From contig NZ_JAFBBQ010000001.1 in assembly GCF_016907255.1 (NCBI RefSeq), positions 1,116,001 through 1,180,000 of the forward strand: 64,000 nucleotides of DNA, in the 5' to 3' direction. A program made the translations under genes and the position numbers. Source of the DNA: Microbacterium keratanolyticum. Lineage in GTDB: Bacteria; Actinomycetota; Actinomycetes; Actinomycetales; Microbacteriaceae. Below the pieces are notes generated by a model, which worked only from the letters and a program-made list of their open reading frames with translations, searched no databases and was not told the DNA's origin. Below, in pieces: positions 53,491 through 62,435 of this stretch (the stretch's first letter is position 1; the number at the start of each line of letters is the position of its first letter).

Positions 53491-54603
53491 TTACTTCGCT
53501 CCGCCTTCTCGGTATGCACCGACGAGACGCACAGCCCCGCCGTCGACGCCCTTGGCGCCCTGTTCGAACTCGCCCGCGGGGCGCTCTGCGGTGGTGTGCA
53601 CCGTCGCGACCTGCCAGGTGTCGATTCCGCCGGCCGTGAGGGCGGCGGCGATGTCGGATGCCACGTCGGCGGCGACCACGGCGAGGAAGCCGATGCCGAG
53701 GTTCCAAGTGCCTTCGCTGGACTCGAGCGAGTTGCCCGAGATCTCCGAGAGCACACGGAAGACGGGTGCCGGCGACCACGTGGAGCGGTCGACCTCAGCC
53801 CAGCTGCCGACCGGGAGCACACGCGCGAGGTTGGCAGCGATGCCCCCACCGGTGACGTGGCTGAGCGCGTGCAGGCCATCGCCGAAGTCATCCGCGATAC
53901 CGAGCAGCGGCGTCGTGTACAGGCGCGTGGGCGTCAGCAGGGCTTCGCCCCAGGTGGTGCCGAGGTCGGCGGCCTGGTCGGCGTAGTTGATGCCGGCATT
54001 CGCGATGATGTGGCGAACGAGCGAGTAGCCGTTGGAGTGCAGACCGCTGGAAGCCAGCGCGAGAACCACATCGCCGTCCTGCACGCGGTCGGCGCCCAGC
54101 ATCCGCTCGGCCTCGACGACACCGGTCGCGGCGCCCGCGACGTCGTAGTCGTTGATGCCCAGAAGCCCCGGGTGCTCGGCCGTCTCGCCGCCGACGAGCG
54201 CCGTGCCCGTGAGCGTGCACGCCTCAGCGATGCCGCGGACGATGTCGGCGATGCGCTCGGGGAAGACCTTGCCGCAGGCGATGTAGTCGGTCATGAAGAG
54301 CGGCTTCGCGCCCACCACGACGATGTCGTCGACGACCATGCCGACGAGGTCGTGGCCGATCGTGTCGTGCTTGTCGATCGCCTGGGCGATCGCGACCTTC
54401 GTGCCGACGCCGTCGGTGCTCGATGCGAGCAGGGGCTTCGTATAGCCCAGCAGCGCGCTGGCGTCGAAGAGTCCGGCGAATCCGCCGACCCCTCCGAAGA
54501 CCTCGGGGCCGTGCGTCGCGCGCACGGCAGACTTCATGAGTTCGACGGCCAGGTCGCCGGCAGCCGTATCGACTCCGGCTTCGGCATAGGTGTGAGACGA
54601 CAC
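53491..54603 (-). CDS. purM: Phosphoribosylformylglycinamidine cyclo-ligase (AIR synthase)
   Basis: 370 residues from GTG 54603. Fifth step of purine synthesis. Family motifs: ASTDGVGTKV, GHDLVGMVVDDIV, LVGGETAEHPG. First gene of purM-purF-MFS; the usual actinobacterial order is purF then purM, so it is reversed here. AAGGAG lies unusually close to the GTG. Confidence 0.96.
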   Translation of the reverse strand: MSSHTYAEAGVDTAAGDLAVELMKSAVRATHGPEVFGGVGGFAGLFDASALLGYTKPLLASSTDGVGTKVAIAQAIDKHDTIGHDLVGMVVDDIVVVGAKPLFMTDYIACGKVFPERIADIVRGIAEACTLTGTALVGGETAEHPGLLGINDYDVAGAATGVVEAERMLGADRVQDGDVVLALASSGLHSNGYSLVRHIIANAGINYADQAADLGTTWGEALLTPTRLYTTPLLGIADDFGDGLHALSHVTGGGIAANLARVLPVGSWAEVDRSTWSPAPVFRVLSEISGNSLESSEGTWNLGIGFLAVVAADVASDIAAALTAGGIDTWQVATVHTTAERPAGEFEQGAKGVDGGAVRLVGAYREGGAK

Positions 54604-54651
54604 TCCTTGATCCTACCGCGACCGGGCGCGTCGACAGACGTCTAAGGCGGT

Positions 54652-54677
54652 GCGGCCGACCCCGAAGAATCGACCGC
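54652..54677 (-). terminator. Hairpin downstream of the LAXTG-HtaA gene
   Basis: In the minus-strand RNA GCGGUCGA pairs with UCGGCCGC (one G-U) around a 10-base loop, 32 bases after the stop at 54709. T tract weak. Confidence 0.4.
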
Positions 54678-54708
54678 CCCGCCCGTGATCAGCGAGTGCG
54701 TCGCTGCG

Positions 54709-57222
54709 TCAGCTCTCGATCAGGCGACGACGACGGATGACCGTCAGCGCCAGTCCCGCGACGAGCAGCAGCGCGCCGATGCCCAGGCCTGCGAAGTCCG
54801 GCTCTGCACCGGTCGTGGCCAGGCCGTCCGTGCTGGAGTCGCAGGGGACCTCGGCTCCGAGCGGGAAGCGGATCGACACCGGGTCGAGCGCGTCACCGGC
54901 GGCGTAGAAGCCTGCGAAGGCCTCCGCGCCGGCACTCGTGAGCGTCGCCGGAGCGTTCGTCCACGAGATTGAGGATCCCGAGGTCGAGGCATCCGAGAGC
55001 GAGAGCGTGGCGAAGTTCACGCCCGATGCGTTCACGTCCGGAGAGCCGTTGAAGCCCTTCGACGACACGTCGAGGATGAGCTGCGCCGACGAGCCCGTGA
55101 CACGCACGCGCGGGTTCGACAGCGTCAGGTCCAGCGCACCGGAGTGGCCGGTGAAGTGCATGCTGCCACCGAAGGAGACGCGTCCGTTTCCGGTCTCCGT
55201 GCTGTAGGCACCGGATCCGCTGCCCCAGCCGCCCGACACCGCGCCCTTGGCGATGCCGCCCTGGACGTAGCTCACGAAGCTGGCCTTCACGCCCCATTCG
55301 AAGCTCGCGCCGTCGACGGCACGCGCGAGGCACACGGGTGCCGCGGGCTTCTCGGGAGCCGGTGCGGCCGTGATCGTCACGGGGAAGCTCGCCGTGACCG
55401 CCCCGGAGGTCGCGACGATCGTGTGCTCGCCGGCCGGAACCGTCGCCGGGATCGTGCCGGTGAAGCGGAAGGCTCCCCCGGCCGAGGCGACAGTCGCACC
55501 GAGCTCGACGGGGTCGGAGTGCAGCACGAGCGCCACGTTGCCGAGAGCCGGGAACCCGGCACCGGTGATCGTGAACTCACCACCCTGAACGACCGTCGGC
55601 GCGCTGAGAGCGAGCGTCGGCTTCTCAGGGGTGACGGCGGCGGCGACCGTGACGGGCGCGAACGCGTCGAGCGTGCGGTTCGTGATCGACAGCGCGTGCG
55701 CTGCCGAGGTGGCAACGTTGTACTCACCCTCGGAGCTCAGCGTTCCTGCGGGGATCGTGACGGTCGTGGTGAACGCGCCGTCGACGATCTGCGAGGCAGG
55801 AACCCAGCCCTGGGCGATCCAGCCGGCCGAGACGAGCGGGCCGCTGCCGTCCCACACGGACTTCTCACCGAACAGCACGTAGGCGCCGTTGACCGCGCCG
55901 TCGCCGATGTATCCGGATCCGGTGACGGTGAGCACGTTCTCGACGCTCGGGTCGAGGTCGGCGTTCGGCGTGACCGTGAGGGTCGGCGCCGGGATGGGCG
56001 ACGGGGTCTTGAACACCACGGGGGTGAACGTCTCGAACGGCGCGTACTTCGCGCCGCCACCGCCGTAGGTGTAGATGCCCCAGCGACCGTTCTCGAGCGC
56101 CTCGGCCTCGCTCACCGTGAGCGTCGTCGAGAAGGTGCCATCCTCGGCGATCACGATGCCGCCGCGCGCGGCGCCGCCGATCGTGGCGAGGTCGGCCTCG
56201 TGCACGCCCCACTTCTGCTCGATGACCTTGCGCGCACTGCTGGGCGCACCTGCGGAGGGCTTCCAGTTCTCTGCGAAGGAACCGAAGACGACGTAGGCGC
56301 CGGTGAACTTTCCGGCCAGCGGCGGGCGGGTGCCCGAGGTGTCGGGCGCGTTCGGCAGGAAGCCGGAACCCGTCACGGTGACGGTCTCACCGGCGGGATC
56401 GATGTTGATCGACTTGCTGACCGTCACGGTCGGCGTCGGGCGCACGGGCCCGGTCGCCTCGGTGACGGTGTGCGCGACGGTGTTCGACACAGATCCGGTG
56501 AACGCCGCGGCGTCGGTCGGGGTGAACTCGGCACGGAAGGAGTGGCTGCCGATCGTGGCGTTCTCGAAGCTGAGAGTGGCTGCGCCGTCGACCGCGTCGA
56601 CGCCGAATGCGAGCGGGATCTCGCCATCGAGGAAGCGGAAGGTTCCCGCGGCGGCGGGGCTCACGGCAGCGACGATCGAGATCGCCTGCCCTTCAGACGA
56701 TGTGCCTGCCGGAGAGACGGTGACGGTCGTCGAGGTCTGCGTCGCAGGCTCAGGCTCTGCAGCGGCGTAGACGAGCGGGATGCTGGTCTTCTGCGTCTCG
56801 TCACGGCCTCCGTGCGCCTGGCGGGTGTGCACGACGTACTCGACGCCGTCGGCGAAGGCCGGGGCCGGGAGCTCCACGGAGAACGAGCCATCCGGGTTCA
56901 TCGGCGCCGTGGCTCCGAGGCCCGGCATGGTGCCGACCGCGTTGCCCACGGCAACCCAGGCGAGGATCGTGTCGGCCGAGGCTCCGGCCTGACGGATGCC
57001 GACGTAGACGCCGTTCGCGGAGGGGTCGGGGTTGAACCCTGCACCCTGGATGGTGACGGGACCACCGTCGCGGGGCGCTTCGGTGACGGTCAGCACTGCG
57101 CCGCCGGCGGCGTACGCGGGCGCGGCGCCGAAGGCGGCCCCCGAGATCGTCAGCACTGCGGCGAGCAGCGCCGCCAGCAGGCGCGAGCGCGGTCTGCGCG
57201 GCGCCGTTCGGGTGTGAGACAC
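54709..57222 (-). CDS. htaA: Cell wall-anchored haem-binding protein: HtaA domain with Ig/IPT-like repeats and LAXTG signal
   Basis: 837 residues from GTG 57222, with AGAGGAG upstream; the longer frame to 57294 has no ribosome site. Signal peptide 1 to about 37 (ending PAYA). Three related modules containing TGSGF/QGAGF (from about 40, 267 and 412), a bacterial Ig-like domain (about 160-260) and an IPT-like module (about 534) form a stalk. One HtaA domain follows (about 629-785), with the Tyr (FVSYVQG), His (FTGHSG) and second Tyr expected for haem binding. LATTG at 801-805, a hydrophobic helix and RRRR form a class E sortase anchor. It should capture haem at the cell wall and pass it to HmuT. 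An iron box lies 79 bases upstream. Confidence 0.93.
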   Translation of the reverse strand: MSHTRTAPRRPRSRLLAALLAAVLTISGAAFGAAPAYAAGGAVLTVTEAPRDGGPVTIQGAGFNPDPSANGVYVGIRQAGASADTILAWVAVGNAVGTMPGLGATAPMNPDGSFSVELPAPAFADGVEYVVHTRQAHGGRDETQKTSIPLVYAAAEPEPATQTSTTVTVSPAGTSSEGQAISIVAAVSPAAAGTFRFLDGEIPLAFGVDAVDGAATLSFENATIGSHSFRAEFTPTDAAAFTGSVSNTVAHTVTEATGPVRPTPTVTVSKSINIDPAGETVTVTGSGFLPNAPDTSGTRPPLAGKFTGAYVVFGSFAENWKPSAGAPSSARKVIEQKWGVHEADLATIGGAARGGIVIAEDGTFSTTLTVSEAEALENGRWGIYTYGGGGAKYAPFETFTPVVFKTPSPIPAPTLTVTPNADLDPSVENVLTVTGSGYIGDGAVNGAYVLFGEKSVWDGSGPLVSAGWIAQGWVPASQIVDGAFTTTVTIPAGTLSSEGEYNVATSAAHALSITNRTLDAFAPVTVAAAVTPEKPTLALSAPTVVQGGEFTITGAGFPALGNVALVLHSDPVELGATVASAGGAFRFTGTIPATVPAGEHTIVATSGAVTASFPVTITAAPAPEKPAAPVCLARAVDGASFEWGVKASFVSYVQGGIAKGAVSGGWGSGSGAYSTETGNGRVSFGGSMHFTGHSGALDLTLSNPRVRVTGSSAQLILDVSSKGFNGSPDVNASGVNFATLSLSDASTSGSSISWTNAPATLTSAGAEAFAGFYAAGDALDPVSIRFPLGAEVPCDSSTDGLATTGAEPDFAGLGIGALLLVAGLALTVIRRRRLIES

Positions 57223-57300
57223 AGTCTTCTCCTCTGATGTGTGAGCCGTCCTGGCTCGGCGGGGGCGAAATGACGGGTGATTCGCAAGGCTCACGCAGAG

Positions 57301-57319
57301 TAAGGCAAGCCTATCCTTA
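57301..57319 (-). promoter_or_regulatory. DtxR/IdeR iron box of the LAXTG-HtaA gene
   Basis: On the minus strand TAAGGATAGGCTTGCCTTA; 14 of 19 positions match the consensus TTAGGTTAGGCTAACCTAA. Confidence 0.7.
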
Positions 57320-57397
57320 GTCGGTATCGACTCTAGTGAGGTTACCCTTCCCTGGCAAGTCGCTGAGTGCCGGACGCACCACCTGCGACGCTGCGCA

Positions 57398-58162
57398 TCA
57401 GCGTCGGGGAATCACCAGAGGGTGGCCATTGATCGGATCCGTGATCACGGCGACAGGCGCCCCGTAGACGGCCTCGATGCGCTCCTGGGTCAGGACCGCC
57501 GCCGGAGACCCATGGGCGACACTGCGCCCGCTCTCGAGCATCGCGATCTCATCCGCGAATGCCGCGGCAAGAGAGAGATCGTGCAGCACGACGATGACGG
57601 CCCGCCCCTGATCAGCCAGATCACGGGCACTGCGCAGAAGCTCCTCCTGATGCCGCAGGTCGAGCGCCGCGGTCGGCTCGTCGAGCATGACGACGGGGGT
57701 GTCCTGCACCAGCACCCGCGCGAACGACACCCGCGCCTGCTCTCCGCCCGACAGCGAGCCGTAGGCGCGATCCGCCAGGTGACCGACGTCGGCCCGACGC
57801 ATCGCCTCCGCGATGATCTCGTCGTCGTCCCGATCGGCACCCTGCCACGGCGCCGCCCCCATCTCGACGACCTGAGCGACCGAGTAGGCGAAGGACACCC
57901 GGTTGGACTGCAGCAGCACGGAACGCCGCCGCGCCAGATCGCGCGCGCGCAGCTGCGCGACGTCCTCGCCGTCCAGCAGCACGCGACCCGCGGTCGGCGC
58001 GATGTCTCCGGAAAGCGCTCCGAGCAGTGTCGACTTGCCCGCCCCATTGGGGCCGACCAGGGCGAGCACCCGCCCGTAGGCGATGCGCAGCGACACGTCT
58101 GCGAGAAGGTGTGATCCGCCGAGACGGTAGGACACCTCTTCCACGGAGTACGCGACGGTCAC
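57398..58162 (-). CDS. hmuV: Haem ABC transporter ATPase HmuV
   Basis: 254 residues from GTG 58162, overlapping the hmuU stop. Walker A GPNGAGKSTLL, signature LSGGEQARVSFAR, Walker B VVMLDEPTAALD. Length and context are those of HmuV/FecE-type ATPases. Last gene of htaA-hmuTUV. Confidence 0.95.
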   Translation of the reverse strand: MTVAYSVEEVSYRLGGSHLLADVSLRIAYGRVLALVGPNGAGKSTLLGALSGDIAPTAGRVLLDGEDVAQLRARDLARRRSVLLQSNRVSFAYSVAQVVEMGAAPWQGADRDDDEIIAEAMRRADVGHLADRAYGSLSGGEQARVSFARVLVQDTPVVMLDEPTAALDLRHQEELLRSARDLADQGRAVIVVLHDLSLAAAFADEIAMLESGRSVAHGSPAAVLTQERIEAVYGAPVAVITDPINGHPLVIPRR

Positions 58163-59259
58163 GACCAGCCCCCTGCGTTTCGTCGGATGAGCCAGTAGAA
58201 GAAGGGGCCGCCGAGCAAAGAGGTGAGGATCCCGATGGGCAGGTCGGCCGCGGGCACTGCCGTGCGGGCGAACAGGTCGGCGAACACCAGCAGCACGCCG
58301 CCGCCCAGGAACGAGGCGATCATGAGGGGACGTGTCGCCGGACCCAGGATGCCGCGGAACAGGTGCGGGATGACGAGACCGACGAAGGCGATGATGCCGA
58401 CGAAGGCCACGGCGACTCCCGTGAGCAGCGCGACCAGCACGATCGACAGGATGCGCAGCCGCTCGACACGCACGCCCAGGTGCGCGGCCGTGCGGTCGCC
58501 GAGCGCGAGGAGGTCGTAGCGCGGGGCGGCGAGGAAGGCGATCACCAGCGAGATCGCTGTCACGGACGCCACGACCGCGACCTCCCCCCAGCGGGAGCCG
58601 TTCATGGATCCGAGCTGCCAGAACACGATCTGCTCACGCGACGCCGCGCTGCCGGCGAACATGAGCACGGCCAGCAACGCTCCCGCGAAGGCGTTGACTG
58701 CGATTCCGGTGAGGATCAGACGCACCGACTCTGTGCGGCCGCGCACGCGGGCAGCACCGTAGACGAGCAGCGTGGCACCGAATCCGCCGGCGAAGGCGAG
58801 CGCCGCCGTGACCCACGAACCCGCCGAGGTCAGCCCGAGCGTGATCGCGACGGCGGCACCGACCGCGGCGCCGGAGGAGACTCCGACGACGCCGGGCTCC
58901 GCGAGAGGGTTGCCGAAGATCGCCTGCATCACGACGCCGGCCACAGCGAGAGCCCCACCGACCAGCAGCGACATGAGCACCCGCGGGAAGCGGATCTGCC
59001 ACAGCGTCGACTCGACCATCGGCGAGATCGGCTCACCGACCCCCGTGATGCCGATCGCCCGCAGGAGTGCGGTGCCCATCTCGGCGGGGGAGATCGGAAG
59101 CTGGCCCGACCCGGCCGAGACGAGCACGCCGACCAGGAGCACGACGGACAGCACGGGCGCGACGATCCAGATGCGGCCGCGGCGCGGCCGACCGACTGTG
59201 GTCGTTTCCGCGCGCGTGACCCGATCGGGAGCCGTGCTGATCGTCACGTCGGCGCTCAC
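58159..59259 (-). CDS. hmuU: Haem ABC transporter permease HmuU (FecCD family)
   Basis: 366 residues from GTG 59259 (GTGA overlap with hmuT). About ten membrane helices; FecCD signature GVSSGAAVGAAVAI and FVGLVIPHLFR. A 40-residue polar N-terminus precedes the first helix. Forms the haem channel with HmuV. Confidence 0.95.
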   Translation of the reverse strand: MSADVTISTAPDRVTRAETTTVGRPRRGRIWIVAPVLSVVLLVGVLVSAGSGQLPISPAEMGTALLRAIGITGVGEPISPMVESTLWQIRFPRVLMSLLVGGALAVAGVVMQAIFGNPLAEPGVVGVSSGAAVGAAVAITLGLTSAGSWVTAALAFAGGFGATLLVYGAARVRGRTESVRLILTGIAVNAFAGALLAVLMFAGSAASREQIVFWQLGSMNGSRWGEVAVVASVTAISLVIAFLAAPRYDLLALGDRTAAHLGVRVERLRILSIVLVALLTGVAVAFVGIIAFVGLVIPHLFRGILGPATRPLMIASFLGGGVLLVFADLFARTAVPAADLPIGILTSLLGGPFFYWLIRRNAGGWS

Positions 59260-60365
59260 GACCGCTCACGCAGGTCGGGAGCGTAGATCGCACGGGCAAG
59301 CGCACGCAGCACATCCGCCGAACGGGGACCGAACGACAGGATCTGCGCGTCGTCCATATCGACGAACCGCTGCTTCTGTCCCGCTGCGGTCACGGCGATC
59401 GCAGGCTTCTCCTCGATCAGCCCCTGCGCGCCGCCGGCGGATTCGAGCCCGTGCGTCATCACGAGAATGAGGTCGGGATCAGCGGCTGCCATCGCCTCGT
59501 CGGTCATGGGCCGCATGCCCGCCCATCCGAGCTCGCCCGCCACATCCACGCCGCCGACCGCCTCGATGAGCGCGTCCGCTCCGGATTCCTCTCCGAAGAG
59601 GTAATAGACACCCGCCGAACCGCGCACGTAGAGGAACAGCATGCGCACCCGATCGCCCGGCTCCGTCGGGGCGATCTCGGCGATCTCCGCGACGGCGGAC
59701 TGAATGTCCGCACCGATGCGGGTCGCGAGTTCGTCCCCGACCTGCGGCACGCCGAGCACGGCGGCGACATCGCGTGCGAGCACGGCCGCCCCCTCGAAGG
59801 ATGGCTCGTTCTGCACGGCGACGACCGTGATCCCCACATCGCGCAGCTGCTCGACGACATCGCGTGGGCCGATGGAGCCATCGGTGAGGACGAGAGTCGG
59901 CGCCAGCGCGATGATCGCTTCGCTGTTGATCGTGTGTCCCGGGCCCGTGACGACGGGAAGCTCGTGCGGGCCGGGGAACGTCGTCGCCGCGTCGCGACCC
60001 ACAAGCTGATCGCCGAGGCCGAGAGCCCAGACGGTCGCCGCGAGCGAGCCCGCACGGTCGATGGCGATGACGCGGGATGTGTCCTCGATCGTGACCTCGG
60101 TCTCGCCCGCCATGTCGTATGACGTCACGGTCGTGGGCAGGGACGCACGAGGGGCATCCGCGATGGGCTCGATGCGCAGGTCATCGAGAATGGCCGTCGA
60201 CGGCCCCTCCCAGGAGCGCGGGTCATCGAGGGGGATCAGCTCAGACAGCGCGGGCAGCGTCTCCGCGGCCGGAAGCGAGGTCGATGGCGCGGCGGCTCCC
60301 GTCGCGCACCCCGCGAGCGCGAGCAGGCTCAGCGCGGCGAGCGCCGCGGTGAGCCGCCGTCTCAT
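59256..60365 (-). CDS. hmuT: Haem ABC transporter substrate-binding lipoprotein HmuT
   Basis: 369 residues from ATG 60365 (ATGA overlap with htaA). Lipobox LALAGC with Cys20. Class III periplasmic-binding fold: VTSYDMAGETEVTIEDTSRV start, then two lobes joined by a long helix. Tyr or His haem ligands are probable (VYYLFGEE; PGPHELP) but not assigned. Receives haem from HtaA proteins. Confidence 0.94.
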   Translation of the reverse strand: MRRRLTAALAALSLLALAGCATGAAAPSTSLPAAETLPALSELIPLDDPRSWEGPSTAILDDLRIEPIADAPRASLPTTVTSYDMAGETEVTIEDTSRVIAIDRAGSLAATVWALGLGDQLVGRDAATTFPGPHELPVVTGPGHTINSEAIIALAPTLVLTDGSIGPRDVVEQLRDVGITVVAVQNEPSFEGAAVLARDVAAVLGVPQVGDELATRIGADIQSAVAEIAEIAPTEPGDRVRMLFLYVRGSAGVYYLFGEESGADALIEAVGGVDVAGELGWAGMRPMTDEAMAAADPDLILVMTHGLESAGGAQGLIEEKPAIAVTAAGQKQRFVDMDDAQILSFGPRSADVLRALARAIYAPDLRERS

Positions 60366-61237
60366 GGTGCGTCCTCGGTGTGCGCGTCGCGAACTGCCGA
60401 GACGACGGCGCGGCGACGGCGCACCGCCCAGACGGCCGTGGCTCCGGCGAGGATGAGGGCTCCCCCGGCGACCGCCCACCAGACACCGGCGGGCGCGGTG
60501 TCCGCCGGCGCCTCCGCGTTGGCGATCGCGACAGACGAAGCCTCGGGCTCGGGCGCGGGCGTATCGGCGACCGGTTCGGTGCATTCCAGGACGAACGAGA
60601 AGGACAGCGGATCCATCACGGTGCCCGCCTCGTAGCTGCCGAAGGCGGCGAAGCCTTCGGGTGTGATCGTGGCGGCGACGGCGGCTGCGGCGACCTCGCC
60701 GCTCTCGGCCAGAGGCAGCGTTCCGGCGTCGAGATCGAGGGCGATCATCGGAATCTGCGGATGCGTCTGCACGGCATCCGTGGCTCCGGCGAGCGCATCT
60801 TCCATCGAGACCCCGCTGATGTCGACCTTCAGCTGCGGCTGCTGCCCCTCGCTCAGCACCAGGGTGGGATTGGCGAAGGTCGTGCGCAGCAGGCCGTTAT
60901 GACCGGTGAAGGTGACGACGCCCTCGAAGGCGACCTCGCCGGATCCGGTCGCGTCGAGCGAGCCGTGCGCACCGCTCCAGGTGAACTCGGGCGTCGTGTA
61001 GCTCGCGCCTTCCGCTGCCTCCCACGCGCCCTTGGCGATCGTGCCCGAGATGTACGAGCGGAACGACTCCTTGACGCCCCAACTCAGAGTCCCGTCCGTG
61101 ACGGCGCAGACGCTCTCAGCGGTCGCAGCAGACGCCGGGGCGGCAGCGCCACCCGCCGCGAGCACACCGACGCCGAGGGCGATCGCCGCGAGGACGTGAG
61201 GGCGGGCACGATGGCGCGGAGCCGAGGAAAGCGACAT
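60362..61237 (-). CDS. htaA: HtaA domain haem-binding membrane-anchored protein
   Basis: 291 residues. Signal peptide 1 to about 38, one HtaA domain (about 42-225) and a C-terminal membrane helix (about 250-270) followed by RRRR. The haem ligands known from Corynebacterium HtaA have counterparts at Tyr62 (FRSYISG), His113 (FTGHNG) and Tyr202 (FGSYEAG). No LAXTG motif, so it is membrane-held rather than wall-linked. First gene of the hmuTUV operon, with a strong iron box at its promoter. Confidence 0.95.
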   Translation of the reverse strand: MSLSSAPRHRARPHVLAAIALGVGVLAAGGAAAPASAATAESVCAVTDGTLSWGVKESFRSYISGTIAKGAWEAAEGASYTTPEFTWSGAHGSLDATGSGEVAFEGVVTFTGHNGLLRTTFANPTLVLSEGQQPQLKVDISGVSMEDALAGATDAVQTHPQIPMIALDLDAGTLPLAESGEVAAAAVAATITPEGFAAFGSYEAGTVMDPLSFSFVLECTEPVADTPAPEPEASSVAIANAEAPADTAPAGVWWAVAGGALILAGATAVWAVRRRRAVVSAVRDAHTEDAP

Positions 61238-61288
61238 GGAGGACCTCTCTGCGACGTCGTTTCGGGGCGACCTGTGGGGGAACCCTTA

Positions 61289-61307
61289 TACGGTAAGCCT
61301 TACCTAA
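61289..61307 (-). promoter_or_regulatory. DtxR/IdeR iron box of the htaA-hmuTUV operon
   Basis: On the minus strand TTAGGTAAGGCTTACCGTA, 15 of 19 matches to the consensus. It overlaps a -10 box (TATAAG, 61285-61290), so a bound regulator blocks the promoter. Confidence 0.85.
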
Positions 61308-61405
61308 CCCCGTCGCCAAACCGTGCACGCCGTCTCCGGCGAACATGACGCCAGAACAGCACCCGAAGCATCCACCCCTCGCCCCAGCCGCGCCCGCCTC
61401 CTACG

Positions 61406-62014
61406 ATGGTGCACATGGGCGAGAAGCCGCAGTGGCTCGTACGCGAAGACGCCGGCGTTCCGGTGCTTCTGGCGCTCGCCCTGCGCCAGAAACTGGGCAT
61501 CCGCGAGCCGCTTGACCTGCCAGCCCTGCGCGACCTGCCCGTCCGGTCCCCGGACGCGCCGGAGACCACTGTCGCGCTGGAGCACCAATGGCGGGCGTTC
61601 TGGGAGATGACGGTCGAACCGCGCGCGCACCGCGCCCCCGGACCGTTGGAGCTCGTCGACGGCTTCGACACGCTCGTCGCGCTGCCCGCGACGGGCGCGG
61701 AAGAGCTGCGCGCCGCGATCATCCCGCACGCCGACTCCGCGCTGCGCTACGCCCGCGAGACGCAGGCCCGCTATACCCGCACCGTCGGGCATGAGAGCAA
61801 CGCCTACCGCGCCTACGCCTCAGCGATCGCGGAGTTCGAGCGTGAAGTCGGTCGCCGCGCGCATTCGTTCGAGCTCAACGTGCACGTCCTGCCGTTCACG
61901 CAGCGCGGCCTCTGGTGGATCGGCTCGCTCAGCGTCGCCGTCACCGACGGCATGCGCCGCGACGTCGTTGCCTTCGATCAGGCGATCCGGCCGGTCATCA
62001 GCCAGTTGGCGTAA
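61406..62014 (+). CDS. Hypothetical protein
   Basis: 202 residues; ATG 61415 is an equally good start, and neither has a clear ribosome site. Soluble and Ala/Arg-rich; the C-terminal half has a conserved-looking stretch (SFELNVHVLPFTQRGLWWIG) with aromatic residues. No known domain recognised. It is divergent from htaA, and the iron box at 61289 sits in the shared promoter region, so iron control is possible. Confidence 0.8.
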   Translation: MVHMGEKPQWLVREDAGVPVLLALALRQKLGIREPLDLPALRDLPVRSPDAPETTVALEHQWRAFWEMTVEPRAHRAPGPLELVDGFDTLVALPATGAEELRAAIIPHADSALRYARETQARYTRTVGHESNAYRAYASAIAEFEREVGRRAHSFELNVHVLPFTQRGLWWIGSLSVAVTDGMRRDVVAFDQAIRPVISQLA

Positions 62015-62025
62015 GTCACGCGACG

Positions 62026-62047
62026 GCGGATGCCCCGTGGCATCCGC
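62026..62047. terminator. Terminator hairpin
   Basis: GCGGATGCC-CCGT-GGCATCCGC, a perfect 9-bp stem, followed by TCTTTCGCTC on the plus strand. It lies between convergent genes. Confidence 0.8.
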
Positions 62048-62055
62048 TCTTTCGC

Positions 62056-62388
62056 TCAGTCTTCGTCGCGGGCGGTGACAATCGTCTCGTGGTCGACGCG
62101 CACGATGCGGTCGTGGCGACGCGCGAGCCGCTCGAGAACCACGCCGACGAGGCCACCGAGAGCGATGCCGATCGGGGCCGTCCACAGGAGCACGAATCCG
62201 AACACCTGGGTCGGCGGGTAGACGACGTTGAGCACCTCCGACGGCTGCTGGCTGCCGGACAGCGCGATGATTGCCGCGACCAGCACACCCAGCACACCAC
62301 CGACGGCCATCAGCACGCCGTAGCGCGGCACGCGACGGACACGCGCTTCGACGATCTCGTCGCGGGAGGTGGGGTGCTCAGCAGACAT
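62056..62388 (-). CDS. Small two-helix membrane protein, function unknown
   Basis: 110 residues from ATG 62388. Two membrane helices (about 25-45 and 62-83) flanked by charged ends (HPTSRDEIVEARVRRVPRYG; ERLARRHDRIVRVDHETIV). No family recognised. It lies 47 bases after the sterol-carrier-like gene on the same strand. Confidence 0.8.
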   Translation of the reverse strand: MSAEHPTSRDEIVEARVRRVPRYGVLMAVGGVLGVLVAAIIALSGSQQPSEVLNVVYPPTQVFGFVLLWTAPIGIALGGLVGVVLERLARRHDRIVRVDHETIVTARDED

Positions 62389-62435
62389 GGCTCTATTGTC
62401 CCACCCCTGCCTATGCCCGCGCACAGGGTCGTCGC

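Noticed and set aside
57386..57406. CGACGC/GCGTCG hairpin as hmuV terminator
   Set aside because: It overlaps the stop codon and has no T run, so a terminator role is not supported.
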